64,000 bases of DNA from JAQIBY01 sp963676165 (GTDB lineage: Bacteria > Bacteroidota > Bacteroidia > Bacteroidales > ML635J-15): assembly GCA_963676165.1 (NCBI GenBank), contig OY781043.1, forward strand, positions 3,410,001 to 3,474,000, written 5' to 3'. How positions within the stretch are numbered: position 1 is the first letter of the stretch; each line of letters begins with the position of its first letter. Shown here piece after piece: positions 1-8,237 of this stretch. Made by a program: the position numbers and the translations under genes. The notes under the pieces were generated by a model. That model worked only from the letters and a program-made list of their open reading frames with translations. It ran no database searches and was not told the origin of the DNA.

Positions 1-561
1 CTGCAACCAGGAAACAAACAAGTTGCTGCAGGATACGTTTTGTATGGATCCTCAACCATGTTAGTTTATTCAACAGGTTTGGGAACAACAGGATTTACAC
101 TGGACAATACAATCGGAGAATTTTGTTTGTCTCATCCATACATGGTCACTCCAAAACAAGGCAAAATCTTTTCGATTAACCAAGGAAATTACATCAACTT
201 TCCACAAGGGACAAAAGAGTACATTAAGTACTGTCAAGAAAAAGACGAAGCAACAAACAGACCGTATTCAGCCCGCTATATTGGATCGTTAGTAGCAGAT
301 TTCCACAGAAACCTCATGAAAGGTGGTATCTTCATGTATCCTACCACAGCAAGTGCTCCGAATGGAAAACTCAGATTGCTTTACGAATGTAACCCTATTG
401 CTTTCCTTGCAGAACAAGCAGGAGGTTTAGCGACAGATGGAAATGGAAATCGAATACTTGACATTCAACCAACTGACATTCACCAGAGAGTTCCATTTTA
501 CACTGGCTCCAAAGACATGGTAAACAAAGCTGAAGAATTTATGAATAAATACAACGATTAA
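1..561 (+). CDS. fbp: Fructose-1,6-bisphosphatase class I, C-terminal part
   Basis: The reading frame is open from the first base, so the N-terminus lies outside the window. FBPase hydrolyses fructose-1,6-bisphosphate to fructose-6-phosphate in gluconeogenesis in the cytosol. The visible 186 residues contain the class I signatures AAGYVLYGSSTMLVYSTG near the left edge and FTLDNTIGEF, then a segment ending in FLAEQAGGLATDG, which is the conserved C-terminal sugar-phosphate and metal-site region. The frame ends normally and is followed by a hairpin terminator. Identity is secure from these motifs; only the missing N-terminal half is unknown. Confidence 0.93.
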   Translation: MQPGNKQVAAGYVLYGSSTMLVYSTGLGTTGFTLDNTIGEFCLSHPYMVTPKQGKIFSINQGNYINFPQGTKEYIKYCQEKDEATNRPYSARYIGSLVADFHRNLMKGGIFMYPTTASAPNGKLRLLYECNPIAFLAEQAGGLATDGNGNRILDIQPTDIHQRVPFYTGSKDMVNKAEEFMNKYND

Positions 562-588
562 GCTGAACTCAAAGATTTTCACACATAC

Positions 589-630
589 AAGTGCTCTCAT
601 TTTTCACGAACTGAGGGCATTTTCTTTTTT
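589..630 (+). terminator. Rho-independent terminator after fbp
   Basis: An 11-bp stem (AAGTGCTCTCA pairing with TGAGGGCATTT, two G-U wobbles) with a 12-nt loop is followed by a T-rich run to 630. It separates fbp from the rpsP promoter. Confidence 0.75.
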
Positions 631-676
631 GCCGAAAAGAATCAAACAAAAGTTTTCATTTTGTGGATCAAAAGAT

Positions 677-684
677 TATCTTTG
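677..684 (+). promoter_or_regulatory. -7 box TATCTTTG for rpsP-rimM
   Basis: This matches the Bacteroidota -7 consensus TAnnTTTG and lies 45 bases before the chosen rpsP start. It falls inside the longer possible rpsP reading frame, which argues against a start at 661. Confidence 0.6.
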
Positions 685-729
685 CAGCCCTGTTTAAAAA
701 TTAGTATTAATAAACTAAAGTTAAAAATT

Positions 730-1356
730 ATGGCAGTAAAGCTAAGATTGGCAAGACACGGTAGAAAAAGACTTCCTTTCTATCATATAGTTGCCGCAGA
801 TAGCAGGGCACCACGAGATGGTAAGTATATTGAACGGATTGGTTCTTACAGTCCAGTTACAACACCTGCTACCATCGAGTTGAACTTCGAGAAAGCTCTC
901 GATTGGTTGCAAAAAGGTGCCAAACCTTCTGATACAGTAAGGGCTATCCTATCACAGGAAGGCGTATTAATGAAAAAACACCTCCTCGAAGGCGTGAAAA
1001 AAGGTGCTTTCGATGAAGCTGAGGCTGAAAAACGTTTTGATCTTTGGAAAAAAGACAAAGAACTTAAACTTAAAGCTGCTCAAGATCAGATTGATGCTGC
1101 AAAAAGTGACGCTGCAAAAGCTAAACATGAAGCTGAAACTAAAGTACGTGAAGATCGTGCAAAAGTTATTGCTGAACGCTTAGCAAAAGAAGAAGCTGAT
1201 CGCAAAGAAGCTGAAGAAGCTGCAAAAGCTGAGGCTGAAGCAGAAGCAAAAGCAGAAGAAACTCAAGAAGAAGAAAAAACTGAAGAAGCTCCTGCAGAGG
1301 AAGAAAAAGCTGAGGAAAAGAAAGAAGAAGCTTCTGAAGAAGAAACCGAAAAATAA
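730..1356 (+). CDS. rpsP: 30S ribosomal protein S16 with acidic C-terminal tail
   Basis: S16 is a primary 30S assembly protein. Residues 1-80 carry the classic start MAVKLRLARHGRKRLPFYHI, then RAPRDGKYIERIGSY and a VRAILSQEGVLMKKH segment. The start at 730 gives the canonical N-terminus; an in-frame start at 661 would place the promoter -7 box inside the gene. The protein is 208 residues, against about 80-90 in most bacteria. The extra part is a charged Ala/Glu/Lys-rich helix ending in a long Glu-rich stretch. Extended S16 proteins are common in Bacteroidota. rimM follows after 18 bp, matching the usual S16-RimM pairing. Confidence 0.95.
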   Translation: MAVKLRLARHGRKRLPFYHIVAADSRAPRDGKYIERIGSYSPVTTPATIELNFEKALDWLQKGAKPSDTVRAILSQEGVLMKKHLLEGVKKGAFDEAEAEKRFDLWKKDKELKLKAAQDQIDAAKSDAAKAKHEAETKVREDRAKVIAERLAKEEADRKEAEEAAKAEAEAEAKAEETQEEEKTEEAPAEEEKAEEKKEEASEEETEK

Positions 1357-1374
1357 GTTTGTTGCTGTTTCAAA

Positions 1375-1908
1375 ATGATCTGTCGTGCCGATTTTGTAGA
1401 GATTGGATTTTTGAAGAAGTTGTACGGAACTGACGGAGCTTTTATACTAAAACTTAGCATTCAACAAACAAACAATTGGTTTTTAAATGAAAAGGAACCG
1501 ATTTTCATTGAAATAGATGGAAATCTGGTTCCTTTTTTTATGGATGAAATTAGACAACACATCAGTGATCCTATCGTTCATTTTGACAATATCTTATCCC
1601 GAGAAAGTGCAGTAAATTTCCTTGAGAAATCCTGCTTCTACGATAAGAAAATGCTAAGTAATACAGAAACCACACCCACGATAGAAAATTTAGCAGGTTA
1701 CACACTTATAGACAAATCATCTGGTTTAGAATTAGCCATTCAAAGCACCAATTTAATTCCAGGAAACCCCCTACTGGAAGTCGTTTATAAGAATGAGACT
1801 TTTGACATTCCATTTATTGAAAGTGCTATAGAATCATTCGATCCCAACAAATCAGTCCTCTACACAAATTATCCTGAAGGACTACTGGAAAGTTTGCTGG
1901 AGATGTAA
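1375..1908 (+). CDS. rimM: Ribosome maturation factor RimM
   Basis: RimM helps mature the 30S head and binds S19. The 177-residue length fits the family. The N-terminal RimM barrel is seen in EIGFLKKLYGTDGAFILKL and FIEIDGNLVPFF, and the PRC-like C-terminal half in LAGYTLIDKSSG and NPLLEVVYKNETFDIPF, ending near SVLYTNYPEGLLE. It lies 18 bp after rpsP and probably shares its transcript. The sequence is divergent, so position in the operon adds weight to the call. Confidence 0.85.
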   Translation: MICRADFVEIGFLKKLYGTDGAFILKLSIQQTNNWFLNEKEPIFIEIDGNLVPFFMDEIRQHISDPIVHFDNILSRESAVNFLEKSCFYDKKMLSNTETTPTIENLAGYTLIDKSSGLELAIQSTNLIPGNPLLEVVYKNETFDIPFIESAIESFDPNKSVLYTNYPEGLLESLLEM

Positions 1909-2163
1909 AACATTTCTATTCTTATTTTTCTTTTTCCAATATTCTTTCTAAATTGGTCTTCAAACAGAAAACCAACACATGAAAAGTACAAGTATTCGAT
2001 TAATTCTATCATATTTTCGTTCTTGGCAAAAGGGAAGTCAATCTTTATCAATTATTGAAACTGTGCAAAACTAGCTTAAAAGAAAGTGTAATATCTGACA
2101 AAGCTGAGCAAAAATGATTAAAGACTCACGAAACATAGACTGGATTCAAAATGAAGTTTTATT

Positions 2164-5100
2164 ATGAATTTCAAACTCCCAAGAATCAATATATTACTTA
2201 GTAAGGTTCTATTACTAGTCTTCATAATATTCATTGCCTCAACCATGTTGTATTCACAACATACAATTTCTGGTAAAGTAACAGATGAGAATAACCAGCC
2301 AATAGTATATGCGAATGTATACCTTAAACACTCAAACTTTGGCAGTATAACAAACATCGAGGGAAATTTCTCAGTCTCCATTCCTAACAAAACCAGTTCT
2401 GATACATTAATCATTTCAAGTATAGGCTATATTGAAACGCAAATTGCTCTGAATAAAGCTACCAGTAAAAACCAAATAGTACTAAAAAAACAAATAAAAG
2501 TTTATGAAGAGGTTGCTGTTACCGGGAAACAAACAAACCCAAACGGATTACTCATTAAAGCATTTGAAAATACAAAAGCAAATTTCCCGGATTCATCATA
2601 CAATGCAAAACTATTTTCAAGGCAATTCATAAAATATGACACTGCTTTTGTTTTTTATCGAAAAACTCTTGCTGAAATTGAATCCAGAAATGATAATATA
2701 TGGTTTAATGGAGGTAATATATTGGCAGATCAAATAATAAACTCAGGTAAACTCCCCTATGAATCAAATGCTTTAGGTGGAAATTTATATTTTGTTTTAA
2801 CTCCTGCAATTGACTTCCCACGATTCACCAATAATCAACCGAATCTAAAAAAATACGAATCAAAAATAGACACGGTTTACTATGCTGGAAATGATTTAAT
2901 TTATGTTGTAGATATCTGGGCAAAAAAGATGAAATACGGGACATATACACTGTCTCAAAAAATATTGGATGAAATACCTCAACCTTATTCTATGATATTC
3001 TATCCCGGGGTAGAAAAACTTGGGACAAAAATGTCAGAGGATAATTCTTTTTTAGTAAGATACCACATCAATACATCAAAGGAAAATACGGTTGTCCGTA
3101 AAACGGAAATGTTTGTTTCCACAGGGGCAAAGAAAACATTTAATTATATAATTTCAGATTTCAACAATGAAGCAGGTAATTCTTATCCAACCCATGTTGT
3201 CTCTTTCGTTATGGAAATTAATAAGGAAACAAATGGAGCAAGAGGTAACATTATCTCATTAAACGAGATCTTTTGTTACGATTACCAAAACCCAGCTTCA
3301 AAAAAATTCTCTCCGGAAAACAGTTTACATAAACAATACGTTCATCCTGTATTCGAAGTTTTCAAAGAGGATCTACAAGATTATAATACCTGGAAAGAAC
3401 AAACATCGTACATATTAACAGATAGCCTGCAGGAAAAAGCTATAAGACAACTAAAATTACTTAAACAATTCCCTAATGATATAATTCCTTCAGGCATAAA
3501 TAAGGCAAAACAAAAAAGATTTACCAACTCTAGGACTTTGCCCCAAATGGGCATTACAGGTACTGTTTGCGACTCAATTTCAGAAAAGCCTTTAGAGTTT
3601 TGTAACATCCAATTTAAGACCCTGAATTCAGAGTATAAGACATCAGGATGCATTACCGATGAAAATGGGATATTCCACCTCTCAATTGAGCTTGGCGAAA
3701 AATATATCCGTGAGGTTTCAATGGTGGGATACAACACATTTACAGACACTATTGACTTTAAAGTAGAAAACCCTGAAGAAGAAATGTCTGTGATAGCAGA
3801 ATTGAATCTATCCATTCCAGATTTAGACATGGGTATGATAAAGCTTAAACCTTCCATAGACATGCTTAATGAAGTTGAAGTTTCAGAATCAGCAACTAGC
3901 ATTGATTTAAATAAAGAGACAGTAATTGTCACGAAAGATCTAATCCAAAATACCATAGCGACTAAAGATATTCTGAACAAATTGGATGGTCTGCAGTACA
4001 ATTATGTCAATGGAGATTTGAAAGTTGACAATGACAAAAACGTTAAGATTGTAGTTGACGGGGTTGAAAAAGATCGTGAGTATATTCTTAACCTAAACCC
4101 TAAACGAATAAGAAAAGTTGAAATTCTACGGGATATTAGTGGTTACTACGGCATGCAGGGATATTCTTCTCTGATAAACATAATTACCCACTCTAACTAT
4201 AGAGGCACAGACGCACTCTTGTCCGGACAATACATGGACAAAATCAATAACAGAAACACAACATTCATCACTCAAAAATCTGCAAACCTAAATCTTGACG
4301 TAACAAGAGATGATTGGAGTTTCTATTTTGAAGCAAACGCTTCAGGATTTGAAAGCGCTCTGTTTACTTCGACACAGACAAAGTATTCTAATATAGACAT
4401 GCAGATAATCAATGAGTTTGACAGCTTGCCATCACACCACACCCATTCATCAAATTACAACTTATCACTCGGCTCAGACTATCGAATTAATAAGAAACAT
4501 CTGGTTGGAGGAGAACTATCTATCAAAGGTTTTCCATCAAGCTCTGCAAACCAAATAAGAAGCAAAGATCAAATAATTTCAGCTACAGACACCATCAATA
4601 ATAACACATTGATTAACAGCATTTCAGACTACTTCAAATACAGTGGAAATCTGTATTACAATCTCAAATTCAATGAAAAATCAAGACTTATCACCTATTT
4701 TGCAAACACATACAACACAGCCAATTACAATCAAACAGTTAATAAGTCCGAAATTCTGGAGTATAAAAAAGAATATTCAAATCTAAAATTAGATGCAAAC
4801 TATACGAATACAATCAAAGAAGAATTTACATTCTCTACAGGTGTATCCTATCTGGAAAACTATTCTGTGAGCAAAGGCAAATTGACTGATTTCTCAAACT
4901 TTTACAGCAAACTACAAGCCTTCTCGGACTTTGAACTTCAATTCACAAAGAAATACAGCTTATCTTTGGGGACTTCATTTGATCGCTATTATCAAAAAAA
5001 TAATGAAACAAATGTCCTTTTTAATTCCTTTCAACCACATGTTTCATTAAAGACAAAATTGAATGACAAGAACAAGCTGTCTGTCAATTACAAACTCTCA

Positions 5101-5871
5101 ACAGAGTTTCCCTATTTGGATGACTTGATTCCTCAGGCATATTATCTGTCCTCATTTCAGATTTTTAAGGGAAATCCTTCTTTAAAGCCTTACCAATTCC
5201 ATAAACTTTCAACAGAATATCGTCATTATACAAAAGGCTTCTTAAGTTACCTCTCAATAAAACCTTATTATCATTATTCAGGAAATCTATCCGGTTATAT
5301 AAGCAATATCAATGAGTCTGTCATTGAATACACAAAAGACAATTTTGTAAAATATGAAAAAATAGGATTGAATTCTTCGCTTGCATTTCAGTTTACAAAG
5401 AAAATAAGTGCAAGTTTGGAGTTTGATCTCTTCAGAGAACAAAATACTAATCTTGAAACCCGGAAATTCATTGACTGGACAGGTTTTACACAAGTAAATT
5501 ATGATATTTCTCCTTCATGGCATTCTGGGTTACTCTATCAAAAAGACAGATATTATACCGTGAATTCTCTCGGATATTCTCAGGTTGGAATGAATTATTT
5601 TATGGTTTACCTTTTAACAATGCAATTCAAAGGAAGATTGCAGGTTTATGCAGCTTACTCACTGCCATGGTATGGTGATACTATTAATGAATCCTATGAA
5701 CAAACGCCATTCTATGAAAAAACAACTTTCTCAAAAGAATCATTCATGAGTAATATGTTTTTCATAACCATATCTTTCAGACTATCCAACGGTAAAGTAA
5801 ATACATCTGATATTAATATTCAGGAGGAACTTCCTGTTGACAGAGACAACAAGACTTTCAGGATACCTTAA
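2164..5871 (+). CDS. TonB-receptor-like outer-membrane protein with two carboxypeptidase-regulatory-like domains
   Basis: This 1235-residue protein begins with a signal or membrane anchor segment (about residues 12-32). A CarboxypepD_reg-like domain (about 34-115) begins ISGKVTDENNQPIVYANVY, and a middle domain shared with DUF5686-type proteins follows (about 125-440). A second CarboxypepD_reg-like domain starts near residue 462 (ITGTVCDSISEKPLEF). A plug-like segment lies about 600-680 (IVVDGVEKDREYILNLNP, then IRKVEILRD), then a beta-barrel to the end, rich in alternating aromatic residues. It is likely an outer-membrane transporter or OMP of unknown substrate. The two regulatory domains in one chain are unusual. 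It stands alone and converges on the dehydrogenase gene with a 4-bp overlap. No strong -7 box was found upstream. Confidence 0.75.
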   Translation: MNFKLPRINILLSKVLLLVFIIFIASTMLYSQHTISGKVTDENNQPIVYANVYLKHSNFGSITNIEGNFSVSIPNKTSSDTLIISSIGYIETQIALNKATSKNQIVLKKQIKVYEEVAVTGKQTNPNGLLIKAFENTKANFPDSSYNAKLFSRQFIKYDTAFVFYRKTLAEIESRNDNIWFNGGNILADQIINSGKLPYESNALGGNLYFVLTPAIDFPRFTNNQPNLKKYESKIDTVYYAGNDLIYVVDIWAKKMKYGTYTLSQKILDEIPQPYSMIFYPGVEKLGTKMSEDNSFLVRYHINTSKENTVVRKTEMFVSTGAKKTFNYIISDFNNEAGNSYPTHVVSFVMEINKETNGARGNIISLNEIFCYDYQNPASKKFSPENSLHKQYVHPVFEVFKEDLQDYNTWKEQTSYILTDSLQEKAIRQLKLLKQFPNDIIPSGINKAKQKRFTNSRTLPQMGITGTVCDSISEKPLEFCNIQFKTLNSEYKTSGCITDENGIFHLSIELGEKYIREVSMVGYNTFTDTIDFKVENPEEEMSVIAELNLSIPDLDMGMIKLKPSIDMLNEVEVSESATSIDLNKETVIVTKDLIQNTIATKDILNKLDGLQYNYVNGDLKVDNDKNVKIVVDGVEKDREYILNLNPKRIRKVEILRDISGYYGMQGYSSLINIITHSNYRGTDALLSGQYMDKINNRNTTFITQKSANLNLDVTRDDWSFYFEANASGFESALFTSTQTKYSNIDMQIINEFDSLPSHHTHSSNYNLSLGSDYRINKKHLVGGELSIKGFPSSSANQIRSKDQIISATDTINNNTLINSISDYFKYSGNLYYNLKFNEKSRLITYFANTYNTANYNQTVNKSEILEYKKEYSNLKLDANYTNTIKEEFTFSTGVSYLENYSVSKGKLTDFSNFYSKLQAFSDFELQFTKKYSLSLGTSFDRYYQKNNETNVLFNSFQPHVSLKTKLNDKNKLSVNYKLSTEFPYLDDLIPQAYYLSSFQIFKGNPSLKPYQFHKLSTEYRHYTKGFLSYLSIKPYYHYSGNLSGYISNINESVIEYTKDNFVKYEKIGLNSSLAFQFTKKISASLEFDLFREQNTNLETRKFIDWTGFTQVNYDISPSWHSGLLYQKDRYYTVNSLGYSQVGMNYFMVYLLTMQFKGRLQVYAAYSLPWYGDTINESYEQTPFYEKTTFSKESFMSNMFFITISFRLSNGKVNTSDINIQEELPVDRDNKTFRIP

Positions 5872-6812
5872 GCCTGCTTCAAATCCAAAATTTTATCCAC
5901 CAGAAAATCTGCCAGTTTTAATTTAGACTCATTTGTCCAGCCACCAACATGTGGTGTAAAAATGACATTATCCATTGCTGATAAACGTTTGAAGTCGGGA
6001 ATTTCTGTCAACTCTCTAGTTCTTTCAAACGAACTTTCTTCGTACTCAAGCACGTCCAGACCAGCAGCAATTACTTTTCCTGAGTCCAGAGCATCAAGCA
6101 AAGCAGCAGTTTTAACCACAGGACCACGAGCGGTATTGATCAACACAATTGGTTTTTCAAAAGAAGCAAACCAATTTTCATCAACCAAATAATAATTGCC
6201 ATCGTCGAGTGGGATGTGCAAGGATACTATATCAGCCTGAGCAAAAATCTCCTCTTTACTTACTTCTTCAACGTATGCAGGAGCATAATCCGTTTTGTTC
6301 TTATCGAAAGCTATCACCTTACAATCAAAACCTTGAAGTCGTTGTGCAAAGGCAGAACCCATATTTCCAAAACCAATGATTCCAACAGTTTTTTCTTTAA
6401 CTTCCCATCCTCGGTTTACTTCTCTTTCCCACATTCCTTGTCGAACCTGACGATCAGCTCTGTTCAGATTATTGGAAAGATTCAGCAACATTCCCAAAGC
6501 ATGTTCTGCTACTGCATCACGATTTCCTTCCGGAGAATTTAAACAGCGAACACCCTTACTTTCTGCATACTCCACATCAATACTTTCCATTCCGGCTCCT
6601 ACTCTTGCAAGAAAACGAAGGTTTACACCAGCATCAATAAGCTCACGGGTAATGGTAATACGGCTACGTAAAACCATACCAGAGAATTCAGAAATCATTG
6701 TTTTGAGTTCATCAGCAGTACAAGTGGTATTTTGCACCAATTCAAAGTGAGGTTCAAGGCGCTCAATTAAGCGAGGATGAACCGTATCGAGGATAAGAAC
6801 TTTCTGTTTCAT
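5868..6812 (-). CDS. D-2-hydroxyacid dehydrogenase (phosphoglycerate dehydrogenase type)
   Basis: An NAD-dependent 2-hydroxyacid dehydrogenase of 314 residues. It shows the Rossmann motif VGIIGFGNMGSAFAQRL (about 142-158), NTARGPVVKTAALLDAL carrying the substrate Arg, and the catalytic region ending FTPHVGG with the active-site His. Short SerA forms of this length lack ACT domains, as here. It could act in serine synthesis or as a more general 2-ketoacid reductase; the sequence alone does not decide. Its start codon overlaps the stop of the upstream DUF2148 gene (TAATG), so the two are translationally coupled. Confidence 0.85.
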   Translation of the reverse strand: MKQKVLILDTVHPRLIERLEPHFELVQNTTCTADELKTMISEFSGMVLRSRITITRELIDAGVNLRFLARVGAGMESIDVEYAESKGVRCLNSPEGNRDAVAEHALGMLLNLSNNLNRADRQVRQGMWEREVNRGWEVKEKTVGIIGFGNMGSAFAQRLQGFDCKVIAFDKNKTDYAPAYVEEVSKEEIFAQADIVSLHIPLDDGNYYLVDENWFASFEKPIVLINTARGPVVKTAALLDALDSGKVIAAGLDVLEYEESSFERTRELTEIPDFKRLSAMDNVIFTPHVGGWTNESKLKLADFLVDKILDLKQA

Positions 6813-7357
6813 TAGGCTTTCTTCTTTCTATCAAAAAATGGGCTTTTCCCTTTGGCTGATAATGGAATTGCACAAATTGACTTAACATTCTCATCAAATA
6901 TTTTCAATCGCAAAGCAGCTTGTCCAATAGTGTACATCACCCGATTATCAACACGATGATCGGATGCTACTGAAATAGCGGATCCAATTGCAATTCCTAA
7001 ATCAATGGAGTTAAAAGCACAAGGAACTTCAGGATGCTCCTGTTTACTTTTACAATCAGGGAAACCACACATACCACAAGGCTTTAATCCATTTACTTTC
7101 ACTTTAGCACCAAGAAGTAAGACGACTGGGGATTGTCTAAGATTATCAGCATCTCTTTCAAAGAAAGCCACACCATATTCTGCTGCAATTTTCTCCATAT
7201 CTACAGCCAATTTTTCTTTCTCATCTCCGTCAACAATTGCAAGTTCAACAACATCTTTCCCTCTAGTTTTAGGAGCAGTACGAGCAGCAATTGCCATTTT
7301 TTCAGCAACAGCAAAAAGCGCCTCAACATTTTCTTCGTTCCGCAAATGAATAGCCAT
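6812..7357 (-). CDS. DUF2148 ferredoxin-like protein
   Basis: A 181-residue protein of the DUF2148 family. The Cys-rich motif CGMCGFPDCKSKQEHPEVPC could bind an iron-sulfur cluster. The C-terminal part has the family pattern DLGIAIGSAISVASDHRVDN. The function of this family is not established. It is the first gene of a two-gene operon with the hydroxyacid dehydrogenase, which suggests a redox or cofactor link, but that is inference. Confidence 0.8.
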   Translation of the reverse strand: MAIHLRNEENVEALFAVAEKMAIAARTAPKTRGKDVVELAIVDGDEKEKLAVDMEKIAAEYGVAFFERDADNLRQSPVVLLLGAKVKVNGLKPCGMCGFPDCKSKQEHPEVPCAFNSIDLGIAIGSAISVASDHRVDNRVMYTIGQAALRLKIFDENVKSICAIPLSAKGKSPFFDRKKKA

Positions 7358-7372
7358 AATCTAACTTTTTTT

Positions 7373-7380
7373 CAAAGATA
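7373..7380 (-). promoter_or_regulatory. -7 box TATCTTTG for the DUF2148-dehydrogenase operon
   Basis: Reads TATCTTTG on the minus strand, 15 bases before the DUF2148 start codon. It matches TAnnTTTG. Confidence 0.55.
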
Positions 7381-7484
7381 TAAAACTCAGAGGAAAGGGA
7401 TCAAATGAAAAGTAAAATCATGACAAATTATGTTCAAATACATCAATTTAAACAAAGCGGTTAATCAATCTAGCTGTTTTATAC

Positions 7485-7492
7485 TATTTTTG
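7485..7492 (+). promoter_or_regulatory. -7 box TATTTTTG for rluB
   Basis: It ends only five bases before the rluB ATG at 7498, so the predicted transcript would be nearly or fully leaderless. Confidence 0.45.
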
Positions 7493-7497
7493 TACTT

Positions 7498-8235
7498 ATG
7501 AAAGATCAAGCTGACACACAAGATTCAATCCGATTAAATAAATACATTGCGAATGCAGGAATTTGTTCTCGACGAGAAGCAGACAAACTGATTGGTAGCG
7601 GAAAAATTTCAGTCAATGGAAAAACGGTGACAGAAATGGGATATAAAGTAGCACCAACAGATCAAGTTGCTTATAAAAACAAGGTAATTCAAGCAGAAAA
7701 ACACGTTTATCTTTTGCTCAATAAGCCCAAAGGTCTTGTCACCACACTTGATGACCCTCAAAACAGAAGAACCGTAATGGATGTTGTTGGGGAAGCATGT
7801 CCCGAGCGCATTTATCCGGTAGGGCGATTAGATATGGACACGACTGGCTTGCTCCTTTTCACCAACGATGGAGAACTCACAAAACAACTTACTCATCCCA
7901 GTCATAACAAAAAGAAAATTTACCATGTTGAGTTAGATATGCCAGCATCACAAAATCAACTGGATCAAATTTCCAAAGGAATAGAGCTTGACGATGGTGA
8001 CATTAAAGCCGATGAAATTTCTTTCTTAGACAATTCTGGGAAAAAGGTCGGTATAGAAATTCACTCAGGAAGAAACCGTATTGTTCGTCGTATTTTTGAA
8101 CATTTCGGATTCAAAGTTTTAAAACTTGACCGCGTGTATTTTGCAGGCTTAACAAAGAAGAATTTACCTCGGGGGAAATATCGTTTTCTAAGTCCAAAAG
8201 AAATTAGCATGCTAAAAACCAACAAATACGATTAG
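7498..8235 (+). CDS. rluB: 23S rRNA pseudouridine synthase, RluB/RsuA family
   Basis: Isomerises a specific uridine in rRNA to pseudouridine. The 245-residue protein has an N-terminal S4 RNA-binding domain (IRLNKYIANAGICSRREAD, about 11-29) and the catalytic domain with GRLDMDTTGLLLFTNDGEL, where the first Asp is the catalytic nucleophile, followed by GRNRIVRRIFEHFGF. The RluB, RluE, RluF and RsuA members are close; the S4 domain favours RluB over RluE. Two bases separate it from the next gene. Confidence 0.87.
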   Translation: MKDQADTQDSIRLNKYIANAGICSRREADKLIGSGKISVNGKTVTEMGYKVAPTDQVAYKNKVIQAEKHVYLLLNKPKGLVTTLDDPQNRRTVMDVVGEACPERIYPVGRLDMDTTGLLLFTNDGELTKQLTHPSHNKKKIYHVELDMPASQNQLDQISKGIELDDGDIKADEISFLDNSGKKVGIEIHSGRNRIVRRIFEHFGFKVLKLDRVYFAGLTKKNLPRGKYRFLSPKEISMLKTNKYD

Positions 8236-8237
8236 CC

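Noticed and set aside
661..729. N-terminal extension of S16 from 661
   Set aside because: It contains the promoter -7 box and does not resemble S16, whose canonical start is at 730.
6472..6750. Plus-strand frames opposite the dehydrogenase gene
   Set aside because: They are shadows of the well-supported minus-strand gene.
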